Shown here in pieces: positions 1 to 11,226 of a stretch of 64,000 bases of DNA (positions are counted from its first letter, which is position 1; each line of letters opens with the position of its first letter). The notes below the pieces were generated by a model. The model was not told where the DNA came from, searched no databases, and was given only the letters and a program-made list of their open reading frames with translations. This stretch comes from Ophioceras dolichostomum. Its lineage: Eukaryota > Ascomycota > Sordariomycetes > Magnaporthales > Ophioceraceae. The translations under genes were made by a program, and so were the position numbers. The DNA lies in NCBI GenBank assembly GCA_003049485.1, contig PYST01000001.1, positions 186,001-250,000 of the forward strand, read 5' to 3'.

Positions 1-1281
1 ACTATTGTAAACTATGCCTCGTCTTGGTGTTGTAAAAGCCCACCAGACTTTCAGTCAACGGCTATACCAACTCTCCAACCAACTTTCGCTGATTAGGGTG
101 ATAGAACTCACGTCTCGCCACACAAGCTGTGTTACGTAACAGAGGTCCGGAAGGGAAAGAGCTCAGACAGAAGGCTGTGTTTCGCTTCCCTCCCGAACTG
201 ACAGTCAAAGAAGCTCGAATACGTCCCTTACATCACTCCCGAGATCTCGTGCACGAGGGTATTTTTCGAATGCATACACAATATGGGCAGGTGTGTCTTA
301 TTACCACACCCAACCACGTTCCGGAACAAAACCTCGGGTCCTGTTCGTCGGGTCATGGTGACGACGTACAGATGCGGCTGTCAGGGGCAGCGCGAGAAGT
401 TGTCGCCTCAGGCGGACCATTTATACATACCGAGGAATCCCATCTTGCCCCCTTGCCTTCCTTGTTTCGCTTCGTTACTGCTTATCTTTCTTGCTCTCTC
501 GCTCATGCACATGCTATGCTACGACGGCCTCATTGGGCTTCTTTTACCCCTGGTTTCCTCCGGCCATCTCAGTCTACTGCAGTACTGCAGCAGGTAGCAT
601 CGAATTCAGGGGTCTTGCCGTTTCGAAGTCGGCCACCGGTCCCCATTATAACGCCCGATGCGGACACCGAACTAAACTAAATAGCGCAAGGCGATGATCT
701 CCCATTCACGCCACCAAACTACCTGCGAATGGAGTCTCGAACATCGAGACCAACAACAAGGCCATTATCAAGTATCAATCATTGAAAAAAAGCAAAACCA
801 ACAAAACAGGGGTTCAAGTGGGCTCCAGCTCCCTCGAGGGCACGATTTGGGAGGGCAACATGTGGAGTAAATGGAGTAACACAAGGGACCCCCAGCCTGG
901 AAGATCTCAGCCTCTGGATCGAACACGGGGGTCAAGCCTTGGCTCCCATTGGACCATCGACTTACATGGGAAAATGCGTTTTCAGCCCTCAGCATCAAAG
1001 ACCGCTGACAACATACATGCACACAAGCATGCAATGCTGCAATTACAGGCGTACCGTCTTTCGTCTTTTCTTCTTCTCCATCTCTTTGCTTTTTTTTTTC
1101 CTGCCCCCATCCCTCCTTTGTATCACTACTAATAACCCCACCCATCACGCCCAGCACAGCGCCTCTCTACCGTTCCTCCTCTGATGTGACCAGTCACGTC
1201 CCGCCCTTTCAGCCATCGAAGTCACAATGGGGCTTACATGCGTCTGCTTTGCCAGCTTGCCCCCAGACGAGACATCCCGCC

Positions 1282-1300
1282 CTGTCTGTCTGTCTGTCTC
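1282..1300. repeat. CTGT tetranucleotide microsatellite
   Basis: Just over four tandem copies of CTGT ending in CTC. A longer tract of the same unit lies at 26839-26867. Both are outside genes. Confidence 0.8.
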
Positions 1301-1887
1301 GCCCATTGTCCGGTAATAAAGGTTGTCAGCACAAAGGCGTGATGGTCCAAGCTGGTAATGATAGTCGCCCACGTTTTCCTCCTCGAGCCGGGAAGAGACA
1401 TGCATCAACCAGGGAGAACAAGCTTGCAGCCAGTCGTCGGGCGGTCCAACACGGCAGAGAGCAGAAGCAAATGCGGTCAGGCGGTGGTGGTCAGTCCCAG
1501 TCCACCGCTACTGCTGTTGGTTGCCCTAATCGTAAGTGTCCAGGCAGATATTGGCTTCTTATAATATCCGACTTCGTTACTTTTTCTTCCAGAATCCTTC
1601 GTAAGGGTCCTTTTCGTTGTGCATACAATGATTCTTTCGCCCCATCCCGCCTGCTGCCGCCCGTAGTCCGTAGGGGTCGCCTCCCACCACCCTTGTCGCC
1701 TTCCCAGAGCCTGATCCTGGTGCTCCGTAGGTCGAGTCCAGACAGCAGAGCCCCCTCATCAGAACCCTCGTGGACTCGACGATTGGGTAGTGATACTGCT
1801 CCCTTCCAGCCTCGAGTGGAGACCAACGAGTCCCTCTCCCCTCGTGTCTCTTCCTCAGCCGCTTCCCTTGTCGTTTAATATGTCCAC

Positions 1888-1893
1888 CACGTT
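1888..1893 (+). promoter_or_regulatory. Possible weak Pho4/NUC-1 box (CACGTT)
   Basis: A CACGTT hexamer about 380 bases before the start codon of the phosphate transporter. In yeast and Neurospora the bHLH regulators Pho4/NUC-1 bind CACGTG and, less well, CACGTT. A single hexamer occurs often by chance, so this is only a candidate. Confidence 0.15.
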
Positions 1894-2271
1894 CGCTTGC
1901 TCATCCACTTCAAGGCAACCTCCCTTCCCTCCCCTTGCTGCAAATTCACAGAGGTAGCAGTATACCAAGCCCTTGGCCAGCTGTCCCAGCTTTTCGGATC
2001 CTATCCGGATTTCATCCCCTCCTTTTATCACACAGCTCACCCCGAGGATAGAGATTTGAGTCGGCTACCTACCTGCATATCCGGGCATCATCTCGCTGCA
2101 CTTGATAGTCTCTCGACGCGGATGAGATTCTAAAGCCACCCGCGGCTTCGGCTTGCTCGAAGGTCCTCGGACCGCCGCATCTAAAGCGCTATCTGGCTGC
2201 CTACCTGGAGAGCTAGCTAAGCCGAGAAGCCGAGAACGGCCGGAGAGATGGATAGGCTTCCAGAGCCGGCG

Positions 2272-4998
2272 ATGGGGCCGACCACCGCGCGGAGGACCCA
2301 TGGCGGCAACAATGCCTTCCACAACTTCGGTGAGCTTTAGCATGAGAATTACCATGCACCCATCTTTCGGCTCAGACGAAGAATTCACTCGACTCGTCTT
2401 ATCTCTGACGCTTTGTTGAGCACGCCATCTCCCTGTCAAGCAAACGACTATTCCCACATCACAGATCCAAATCTCAGGAGGCGGCTCGCCCTCTCAGACA
2501 TCGACAAGGTGCCGTTTGGGCTATACCGTAAGTCATAGGGCCTCCACGTCGTCCCAACATAACAACCTTGACCAGGCACTCACACCTGTCTTCGACATAA
2601 AAAAAAAGACATTCGAGCCGTCGTCGTCGCCGGAGTCGGCTTCTTCCTCGACTCCTACGACATCTTCGCCATCAACCTGATCCTGACCTTCCTCGGCGTC
2701 GTCTTCTGGCAGGGGGGGCCGGAGGCCGCCGCCAACGGCTTCGGCGGCAACCACGGCGTGCTGCCCAGCTCGGTCAACCAGACGCTCAAGGCGTCGACGA
2801 GCGCGGGGATCGTCGTCGGCCAGGTCCTGTTCGGCTGGCTGGCCGACGTCTACGGCCGCCGCAGGATGTACGGCATCGAGCTGGGCATCATCCTGCTGGC
2901 CACGCTGAACTGCGCACTCGCGAATCCGAGCCATGCTATGTCGTCGACGGGCGTCCTTGTGTTTTGGAGGGTCATGATGGTAAGGGGGCGGGCAATGCGA
3001 TGGATTTCGTTTGATGCGTCTCCTGCATGCTGCCATGTATCAAGGCTGACATGCCTGGACTGGGTGGTTTTCTAGGGCATTGGAATAGGGGGTGATTATC
3101 CTCTTTCTTCGGTCATCACTTCAGAGTAAGTTTCTCACTCTTCTCCCCCTCGCTCCCCCTACTGTCCTTTCTGTTGCCGGACTTGGCTCCCTCCCCACCT
3201 CCCTACCTAGGTATGTAGGTATATGTTAACCCTCGTTCTCCATCCTCAAGGTTCGCCCCAACCCGCTGGCGCGGCGCCATGATGGCCGCCGTCTTCTCGA
3301 TGCAAGGCATCGGGCAGCTCCTCTGCGCGATCGTCGCCCTGGTCGTCACGGCCGCCTACCGCTCCGCCTTCGAGGGCATCACGGACGTCGGGGCCTGCGA
3401 TGGCGGCTGCCAGGTGGCGGCGGACAGGTGCTGGAGGCTCATCGTGGGCATCGGGGCCGTGCCCGCCTGCTTCGCGCTGTGGTACAGGATCACCATCCCC
3501 GAGACCCCCCGCTATACCTTCGACGTGGCCCACGACGTCGAGAAGGCCGACGCGGACATCAAGGCCTACATGGCCAGCAAGTCCGAGGGCGACATCGACA
3601 GCAGCGACCGTTCCAGAAAGCTCGCCGCCACGCTCGGCCCCTCGCTGGCCATCCCCTCGGCGTCGTGGAGGGACGTGTACAACTACTTCAGGCAGTGGAA
3701 GAACCTCAAGGTACTCATCGGGACGACGATGTCCTGGTTTTTCCTGGTGAGTTCGCCTAGCCTAGCTGTACAGATGTGATAGATATGATGCGTTACTCTC
3801 GGCAAAACCTGCTAACGCACGCCATCCACCCCCCACCCCCAATAAAAAGGACCTCGCCTTCTACGGCCTCGGACTCAATAACACCCTCGTCCTCCACTCG
3901 ATCGGCTACTCCAAGGGCCCCACGCTCTACCACACGCTTTACAACAACGCCGTCGGCATGATCATCCTCGCCTGCGCCGGCTCCCTCCCCGGCTACTGGA
4001 CGTCCATCCTGACCATCGACACCTTCGGCCGCAAGCCCATCCAGATCATGGGGTTCATCGTCCTGACCGTCCTGTTCTGCATCCTGGGCTTCGCGCACAC
4101 CAAGCTGACCGAGGGCTCCACCCTGACGCTCTACATCGTCGCCCAGTTCTTCTTCAACTTCGGCCCCAACACCACGACCTTCATCGTCCCCGGCGAGTGC
4201 TTCCCCACGCGCTACCGGTCGACGGGCCACGGCATATCCGCCGCGATGGGGAAAGTGGGCGCCATCCTCGCGCAGGTCATTAGCATCCCCCTCCTCGCCA
4301 AGGATAGCCCGAACGTGTGCAACGGCAACGACTGCTCGCCCTGGCTGGACCGCCTGATGCAGATCTTCGCCCTGTTCATGCTCCTGGGCACCATGGTCTC
4401 GCTGCTGATCCCCGAGACGAAGGGCGCCACGCTCGAGGAGCTAGGGGGCGAGGAGCCGTCGCGCGGACTGGGACGTGGTGGTGCTGGCGATGACGGGAGT
4501 AGTAGCGTCCAAGGTCGCAGCAAGGGTCTGCGGCGCTGGTGGAGGAGCCCCTTCAGCGGGGGCCAGCCCGCAGGATTCTTCCTCGCGCATCAGCGGGCCG
4601 CGGCCAAGAGGGCCGGGCTGCGGGTGGGGATCATGACGAGCCCGGAGCTGGCCGCGCAGCAGAGGGCAGAGCACGCCAGGAAGGGGTTCACGTGGGGGTC
4701 GCCCGGGAGTCCCACGAACGGCGCCAGCTCTCCGGGCGCGGCAGGGAGGGCGGGAGCACGGCGCGGTCAAGAGGACGGGAGCGATCGGAAGATGCGGTGG
4801 GGGAGGAGGAAGGCCGCAGACCAAAACCGCGAGAGCGATGACTACGACATCCTTGACGGAGATCCTGACCGTCTTGCCACTCCTCCTTCAGTGCTCCCCG
4901 GCTGGGGCGCCGGCTGGGGCCGTGTCGAGAGGGGCGACGGCAGGCCAATCCCGATGGGTGGTATGCGCCTCCAAGATGTTGGTAGCTTGCTAAAGTGA
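2272..4998 (+). CDS. pho84: PHO84-type high-affinity phosphate/H+ symporter (MFS)
   Basis: Six exons: 2272-2329, 2441-2527, 2609-2979, 3076-3125, 3251-3746, 3850-4998; 736 residues. It should import inorganic phosphate with protons at the plasma membrane. The start was chosen because the frame then reads GGNNAFHNFANDYSHITDP and continues through a clean splice into RRRLALSDIDKVPFGLYR, the conserved cytosolic N-terminus of this family. TM1 carries the signature GFFLDSYDIFAINL. The first MFS loop motif GWLADVYGRRRMYG lies near residue 120, and GIGIGGDYPLSSVITSE spans the exon 3/4 junction. The second half has the FGRKPIQ loop and GPNTTTFIVPGECFPTRYR. The MFS core ends near residue 553 at LIPETKGATLEELGG and is followed by about 180 extra Arg/Gly/Ser-rich residues, longer than usual for the family. 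Intron 4 contains a TACC/GGTA palindrome. Confidence 0.9.
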
Positions 4999-5625
4999 AG
5001 CGAAAAAAGGAGCGAGCAAAGAACCAGGGCACTTCTCCTTAGCTTTGGTATGCCATACTATGTTTATCCAACAAGCACCCGAGTGTATCTAGGCCCAAGA
5101 AAGCGAGGCGTTGTCGGAAATAACACTCTGTATAGAAGGAAGTGAACCGCCGTCCATCAAACTGTGCGGGAAAGGATCCTTGCACACAACGTGTGTAATG
5201 TTGTCTGGGGAGGGTTTGATGTGACGTACAGAGGAAAGCTTCATTTTCTCGATTTCTAACATGCCTATGATTTCGAAAGAGCTATAATAACATGAAGGCT
5301 TGCAAGGTACCAGACTTTCCCCCAACAATGCTCGCAAACTGCGACTCCAGCTACAGCACAGAAAAGGTGCAGAACAAGACTGTCGAAAAAAAAGAGATGC
5401 ACATATCAAAAACGCCAGCTTCCCCCTTTTTATTCGAAAATACAATGAACAGAGCTAGCCAAGAATTCGTCTTGGTACCTCAGTAGTTGTACAGTAAGGA
5501 GAAGGAAAGAGTCGAGAGGGAAAAAGGAGTGTCGTTGTTCGAGGCTGAGTCGGCATCCAGCTTCGGCGGTCCTGTCCGCATATCTGTCAGGCCGTCTGCT
5601 TCCTGTAGTATGCTTGCTGTCTTCT
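4999..5625. other. Convergent intergenic region
   Basis: This stretch lies between the stop codons of two converging genes, the phosphate transporter and the Lam-type protein, and should hold both 3' untranslated regions and polyadenylation sites. No further gene or notable repeat was seen. Confidence 0.6.
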
Positions 5626-8600
5626 TCACGCATTCTTTTTCTCAATGGCCGACTTCAGCGCCTTCAGCTTCTCTTCCGTGACCCGGATCGCGTCGCGTAT
5701 CTCGCGGTCATCAGCCCTGGCCTCGCGGAGTTTCTCCTCCGCTGTCCGGGCCCCGGCACCCGGCTTCCCGCGCGGCGAGCTGCTTGCGGGGATGGGCTGC
5801 GCGTGGGGAGGCGTTCTGTCCCCGGCTTCGCCAGAGCTGCCGTCACCCTCGCTCAGCCGGCCTAGCCCGACCCGGTCCTCCAGCCAGTCCCAAAGCTCCG
5901 ACTCCTCGCGCCTCCACATTTCTTCGTAAGCTGCTAGTCGGTCGGGATGGTGGAATTGGGGGTGGTAGTAGCCGTACTCGCGCCCCGCTCCGCCATACAC
6001 CCCGGGTGCCGGCCTGCTGTTGTTGTTCGCCACGAGGCCGAAGCCGAACCAGCTTGCCACCAAAAGCCCTACAAGTAGGCCGTAGACCACATTACCCGTA
6101 ATGAGTGGCTTGACAATGTCCACGACAGGACCGACAATGCCATGGACGGGCTCGAAGATACCCCAGGACTGCTGCTTCTTCGCAACAGCCTTGGGCGAGA
6201 TGCCCTCGCCATCGCTCGTCGGCGCCGAGGCGGCAGCGGCCTTGCCTTTTCTCTTCTTCTTGCCCCCCTTCGCTAGAGCGGCGCCGGCCACAGCTGTTCC
6301 TGCCCGGGATCTAGATGTGACTGCCGCCTTAAGGCTAGCCATGAGATCCTTCACATACGACAACTGGCCGTCGTTCGCCCCCTTCTCAATGGGCCCTATT
6401 AGAGAAGCAGGTGGTTAGATGTCGCCTATTGTAGGCTGGCAAACCTTGAAAAAAAAAAGCAGTCTTTCATGCGACATACCTTTCAACCAACTCTTGCCCG
6501 TCCATTCTATTGTGCAGTTCACCTGGACTCTAGTAGCGTTGTTCTCGGCCCACGACAGGCAGTACTTCGTCTTCGTGCTGAACACGCCACCGCTCGGCAC
6601 GTCCGGGGTTTGTGTGGTGCAAGTGATTGACACCGCCTTTTCAAAGTCGATGGCGTCTACGTGCTCTGTGATGATGCACTTGGTCTGTCTTGGCCCTATC
6701 GAGCCAGGCAGAGGCTTGGTGTACGAGAAGGTGCGCGTCCGGTTGTCCGGACCCAGGCCCTTCTGGTCCTCCATCTGCAGGTCGAAGCACTTCTGGTCCT
6801 GGGTAAGCCACTTAGACACCCAGACCGGAGATGCGTGCCCGAACACCAGGCTGAACACCTTGCCGAGTGGAGCCGGGACCGTGTCGTCCCCGACAATCTT
6901 GTCGTAGTGTTGGTCCGAATCGCTGCAGTTGGTCGGCGCGTGGGTTGCCGGCCCGGGGAAGTCGGCACCAGCGTCCAAGCTACCGCCACTGGCAGCAAGC
7001 CCGGCGGCGGCGCCCGCACCAGGGGGGGTCTCTTTGGCCTGGGCCGCCGCAGGGCCGCTGACGGTGAGACCACCGGAAGGCTTACGCATGGAGGCGGCTT
7101 TGTCTGCGTCGGCCTCGACCGATCGGAGCTCCGCCGGCTGCACGGCGTCCGTTTGGGCCTGGCCATCCTCCTCATCCTCATCATAGACTTCCTCGTCATC
7201 CTCCTCATCCTCCGCACCCGACTCATCCTCAGATCCGGACCCACTCTGACTGGGCGCCACGGACTCGACCTCGGCCACCACCTTTTCGGTCTTGTCGCCA
7301 CCCGTTTCGTCCAGGCGCACGCCGTTAAGCGAGCTCTGCAGCGAGGGGTGCCCCAGCTTCCAGATCTTCACTATCAAGTCGTATGTCGAGTCGCGGCTGG
7401 TGAAACTGGCGAAGACGTGCTTCGCATGCAATGTCGAAATCATGAGGCCGTTCTTGAACACAAGAGCGGTGCTGCGCTTCTCCACTGACACAATCTCGTT
7501 GAAGCTCATCACCAGCGTCGTAACCCAGCCAAAAATGTTGCTACTAAAGCAGAGATGGCCCTCCGACACGTACAACCGACCGTGTGCAAGAATTTCCCGC
7601 TGTAGCGCGCAGCTGTAGTCCTCAATAAGGTAGTCGTCGTCGGGGACGCTCTTGAACAGCGCATGGAAATCGCGGTTCCGCTTCTTGCTTGCAACCGCGA
7701 ACCCTGTGAGCTTTGTCGTACTGCCCTGCGCGGACGGATGCGCTACTGAAGCATTCGCTGCCGAGATCGCCGCCGCTATTGTGCCTCCCGTGCCCCCCGT
7801 AGCCGCAGAGCTGTTCCGTTTCCGATGCCTTCCTATCGCACTCCTAATGCTGCCAGTCCTCTGCAGGCCGTTCTTATCCTCGTAGACGCTACCGGCCGGA
7901 GTCGTCTGCTCTGCGCTCCCGTTCGCATCCCGGCCCGAATGGGCATGGCCGGACACGTCATCAGGGTGCAGGTCGCCGCCTCCCATGCCAACTGAGTGAG
8001 ACTCAACCGGCGCCGATTCAGACCGCGATCGTGCGTCCGCAGAGTCGGGGAACTTGGAGGCTGTCGACTGGGCGGCACCGTTGCCATGAGCTGGCTCGGC
8101 TATGCCGAGCTGACTGAGGCTCAGATCCCCGAGCCCAAGGGTCCTGACTGCAGGCTCTTTGGAACCCATGGCTGGCGGTGTGGAACCTGGAAATGGCTCA
8201 ACCTCGACTCTATCGTTGCTGGCTGCTTGTCCGCTGGTTCCGCTTGCTCCACTTTCCTCCTTCAAGCTGGAGCCTCTGGTTCGTCCGTTGGCGTTAGCAC
8301 CGGCCGGTCCGAGGTTTGTGTTCTGAATAGTGTTGGTCAGGGTGGTCGCCGCACTCTGGGCGGCAGAGATCATAGACGACCCGAAAGACGAGAAGAACGA
8401 CGCGGCAGATGGAGTTGACGGGGCCGGCCCTATCTCCGGAGTTGGGCTGAGAGGGGCCAAAGTCGTGTTCGAAAGTTTGCTAGGGCCGAGATTGCCAGAT
8501 CCTGACCTGACCCTCCTCTCTGAAATCATGCTCCCAAGCGGAGGTGGGGGCTCTTTGGATTTTCGACCGACAGATGCATTCCCCGCCGAGTCTGCAGTCG

Positions 8601-10276
8601 GATTGGTTGTTGGGCCCCGGATGGTCGGGAGGGGCGGGATTGTAGGGCTGAAGTGGTCTGTCGGCGTAGGCGGTGTGTTCACAATGACTGGAGTTGCGCT
8701 CTCAGCATTAGGTGGTGTGCGCGGCGGGTTCACCGTGTCAATCGTCTGTCCCTTAGACAGTCTCCGGAACCGCTCGGTCGAGGCGTTCTTCTTAGGTGCT
8801 TCGGCTGGCTCGGCCGGGCGGCTGGTGGCTGCTGCTTCCGAGGCGTTGCCTTGTCCCGGGACACGGGCAGCTGGAGCAGCTGGAGGTTCGGACTGCGCAG
8901 GTGAGGCCTTCCGCTCCGATGTAGAATTGACCGAGTCTGTCGAGCCTTTCTTAGATCGAAACACTTCTCTAAAGCGGCCGACTGGGGACGGCGCTCGGGC
9001 GGAAGCGTTGCTCTGCGGGAGGGCGAGTCCGGTCTTGCTTTGGCTGAGAGACGGAATGGAGTCTTCGGAGGTGGTCCGTTTTGCGGGGAAGGTCGTGGAT
9101 CGAGGCGTTATTGCCAGCGCAGAATCTTGCGAGTCGCGCAGGTGCTCTTCTTGAATCAAAGGCGACGAGGTCGTCAGGCAGCCAATCTGGGAGGGGTGCG
9201 CTGAGGCTATGACGGTGGGTCGTCCTGGTGCTGACAGGCTAAGTTGGCAGGAAAACAAGGTCGCAAGTCAGCTGCCTGAAGTCGTAGTCCGAGCGAAATA
9301 AATGAACGCTAGGAGGAGTGAAGGATGCGCCGCCACGACGCTTGCATGCAGGTGACAGTAAGATGGCAAGAGAACCAGCTCGAGCATCAATTGACGCTGG
9401 TCGACCGCCCCTTGACTCTTGAGCGAAAATAAAGAGAAGGGGGAGTTCGTTCTCGTTCCCAATGGACCGGGACGAGGCAAAGCCCGAGGCCCGAAGCAGC
9501 TCAGGGCTGTGAGGAGGATGGCCACGAGTCAGCCAACTAACTGAGCTGTGGCCAATCCAACCATCAATCCCCTCTGCTCGTTGGCGGAGCTCTTTTGGCG
9601 TTCGGGGTTAGGCTGGTGGGTGAGCTCCAGGCCCTCCAGCTAGCACACAGCCGGAAAACAGGCGGGCCAACAGCGCACTGTAGGGCCAAGACGCCAACCA
9701 TGCAGACTGCAGAAGTCAAGAGAAACAGTCTGAGACCAACCACAACCTCGACCACCACCACCAAAGTCCGTGTCGGGTCCCTTCAGAGGGCCAACATATG
9801 CACTCAGTTGAGCGAACAGGCCATTGTACTTCCATATTCCATATAGGGCGGTCGCACAGTGGCGGCGCCATACGGCACGATGGCGCACCGCACGCAGAGG
9901 CTCCTGGGCTGCTGAGGGGCTGCTGGTGACACCTACAGGCCACAGGGCGCCGCGCCTCTATAATCCCCGTATGGCACATAAAACAATACGGCGGAGAAAC
10001 AAAAGTAGACCAAAAGGTAGATAAAACGAGAGAGGGCTGGACTCACGATTCATCCGTCTCCGATTCGATCGAAATAAGACTGGGCTCGTCTTCATCGCCC
10101 ATCGGGAGCGACCTGTTGGTCGAGTCGCTCTCGTTGGTCGCAAGGCTGGCGGCCGGACTCCGTCCACGGCGGCCTTGTTCGTCGCTGCTTGCATCGCTCT
10201 GCTGCTTCTTACGCCTCCTCTTAGAAGTAATCGATTTGCTGAGCAGCTTACCGAGGCCGCCGTTATTCGATTCCAT
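5626..10276 (-). CDS. Lam/Ysp2-type sterol transfer protein (GRAM + VASt + TM)
   Basis: Three exons on the minus strand: 10276-10047, 9238-6480, 6395-5626; 1252 residues. Lam/GRAMD1 (Aster) proteins sit in the ER at contacts with the plasma membrane and move sterol through a StART-like VASt domain. The N-terminus starts MESNNGGLGKLLSKSI followed by a basic stretch; then comes about 500 residues of Ser/Pro/Thr-rich disorder. The GRAM domain is at about 600-705 (FHALFKSVP, GHLCFSSNIFGWVTTLVM, IVSVEKRSTALVF) and one VASt domain at about 850-1010 (VFSLVFG, VSKWLTQDQ, CTIEWTGKSWLKG across intron 2). One hydrophobic helix lies near 1098-1118 (VVYGLLVGLLVASWFGFGLV) and a terminal coiled coil at about 1215-1252. 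Yeast Ysp2 and Lam4 have two VASt domains; one is seen here. Exon 1 joins exon 2 over an unusually long 808-nt intron. A shorter form starting at 9258 inside that intron is possible. Confidence 0.88.
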
Positions 10277-11226
10277 GGCGGAGAGATTAGACCAATGTTC
10301 CACCACAAGAACTCAGCGGTGGCTGGCAGGAGTCGAGATCAGGATCGGGTCGAATAAAGTTTCGATGATAAAAAGGTCGAGACCGATTATTGTGAGAAAG
10401 GGATGCCCCTCGTTCCCGTCGGCTTTTGCATCCGAGATCAGAAGATCGACCGTCGGCGAAGGCCAGGTCAGGGCCGCCCTCCAGCTCCAGGATTCAGGGG
10501 GGAGTATTCTGTAAGGCAGGCACCGTTGATGGGATCTGGAGTCGTGACCTCAGCACTGCGCTTCCCCGCCGTCCATGAAGGATGATGCCGTTCAGTATGT
10601 TTCGGCGTTTTCAAAACGGACGGCTTCTACGAGTATTGATTATGTGTTTTGGTTCTGTCTTTTGTTCTGTCTCAAAACGCGAAATGATAAAGGTCTGCCG
10701 GCGGTTTTGAAAACCGCAAACCAACCCCTCGAAACAGCAACCACGACAAGCGATTGCATCGGTGCTCTTTCTTGGTCCATCCATTCACGTCATCGAACCT
10801 CAATCGTGGGAGCCTGTGGTCGGCGACGCACTAGTCCCAGTTAAGCTAAGGTGCTCAAGCCCCGCCCATCGACGGAGCCAATGATATGTCGCCACTGGCC
10901 TTAGAATGTGGCTGGTAATGCCGTGATCCCGAGCTCACCCACCACATCGACCACAATGTGCCTGATAAGATACTCCGCACTGGAGCCAGGCAGCGGATGC
11001 GGAGATCAATGATGGTTGAGTGTCGCCACTGCGGGACAACGAGCAATCGATGTGATTTAACTTGAAGGAAAGGCAAACAACTGCAGCTTCTTGTCACTGC
11101 AGACTGTGATAGTTCGATGCGCTGATGCAGAAGCAACGCTTTGGGGAAAGAAAATGGATTCCGCACCGCTAATCAAGGTAAGAAACTACTCCTGCTCCCG
11201 ATTGCTCAATGGTGATATGAGAGGAA
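10277..11226. other. Bidirectional promoter region
   Basis: About 950 bases separate the divergent start codons of the Lam-type protein (minus) and the Atg38-like protein (plus). No convincing reading frame is present. An ATG at 11154 followed by a GTAAGA donor at 11178 could be a short first exon of the plus-strand gene. Confidence 0.5.

Larger units (their letters stand above)
1..2271. other. Gene-free 5' region (upstream of the phosphate transporter)
   Basis: No reading frame here resembles a known family; those present are short, overlap in several frames and lack splice-linked continuation. The stretch holds a CTGT microsatellite at 1282-1300, a pyrimidine-rich patch near 1060-1100 and two CACGTT hexamers (1370-1375 and 1888-1893). 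CACGTT is a weaker form of the CACGTG box bound by Pho4/NUC-1 in phosphate regulation, so the second could matter for the transporter starting at 2272, but a hexamer match alone is weak. The last few hundred bases are the likely promoter and 5' leader of that gene. Confidence 0.5.

Noticed and set aside
6661..7488. Plus-strand 275-residue frame
   Set aside because: Antisense to the GRAM/VASt coding exon, where the minus-strand protein is clearly the real one.
8330..9154. Plus-strand 274-residue frame
   Set aside because: It is antisense to the long exon of the Lam-type gene and reflects its codon bias; no domain is visible.
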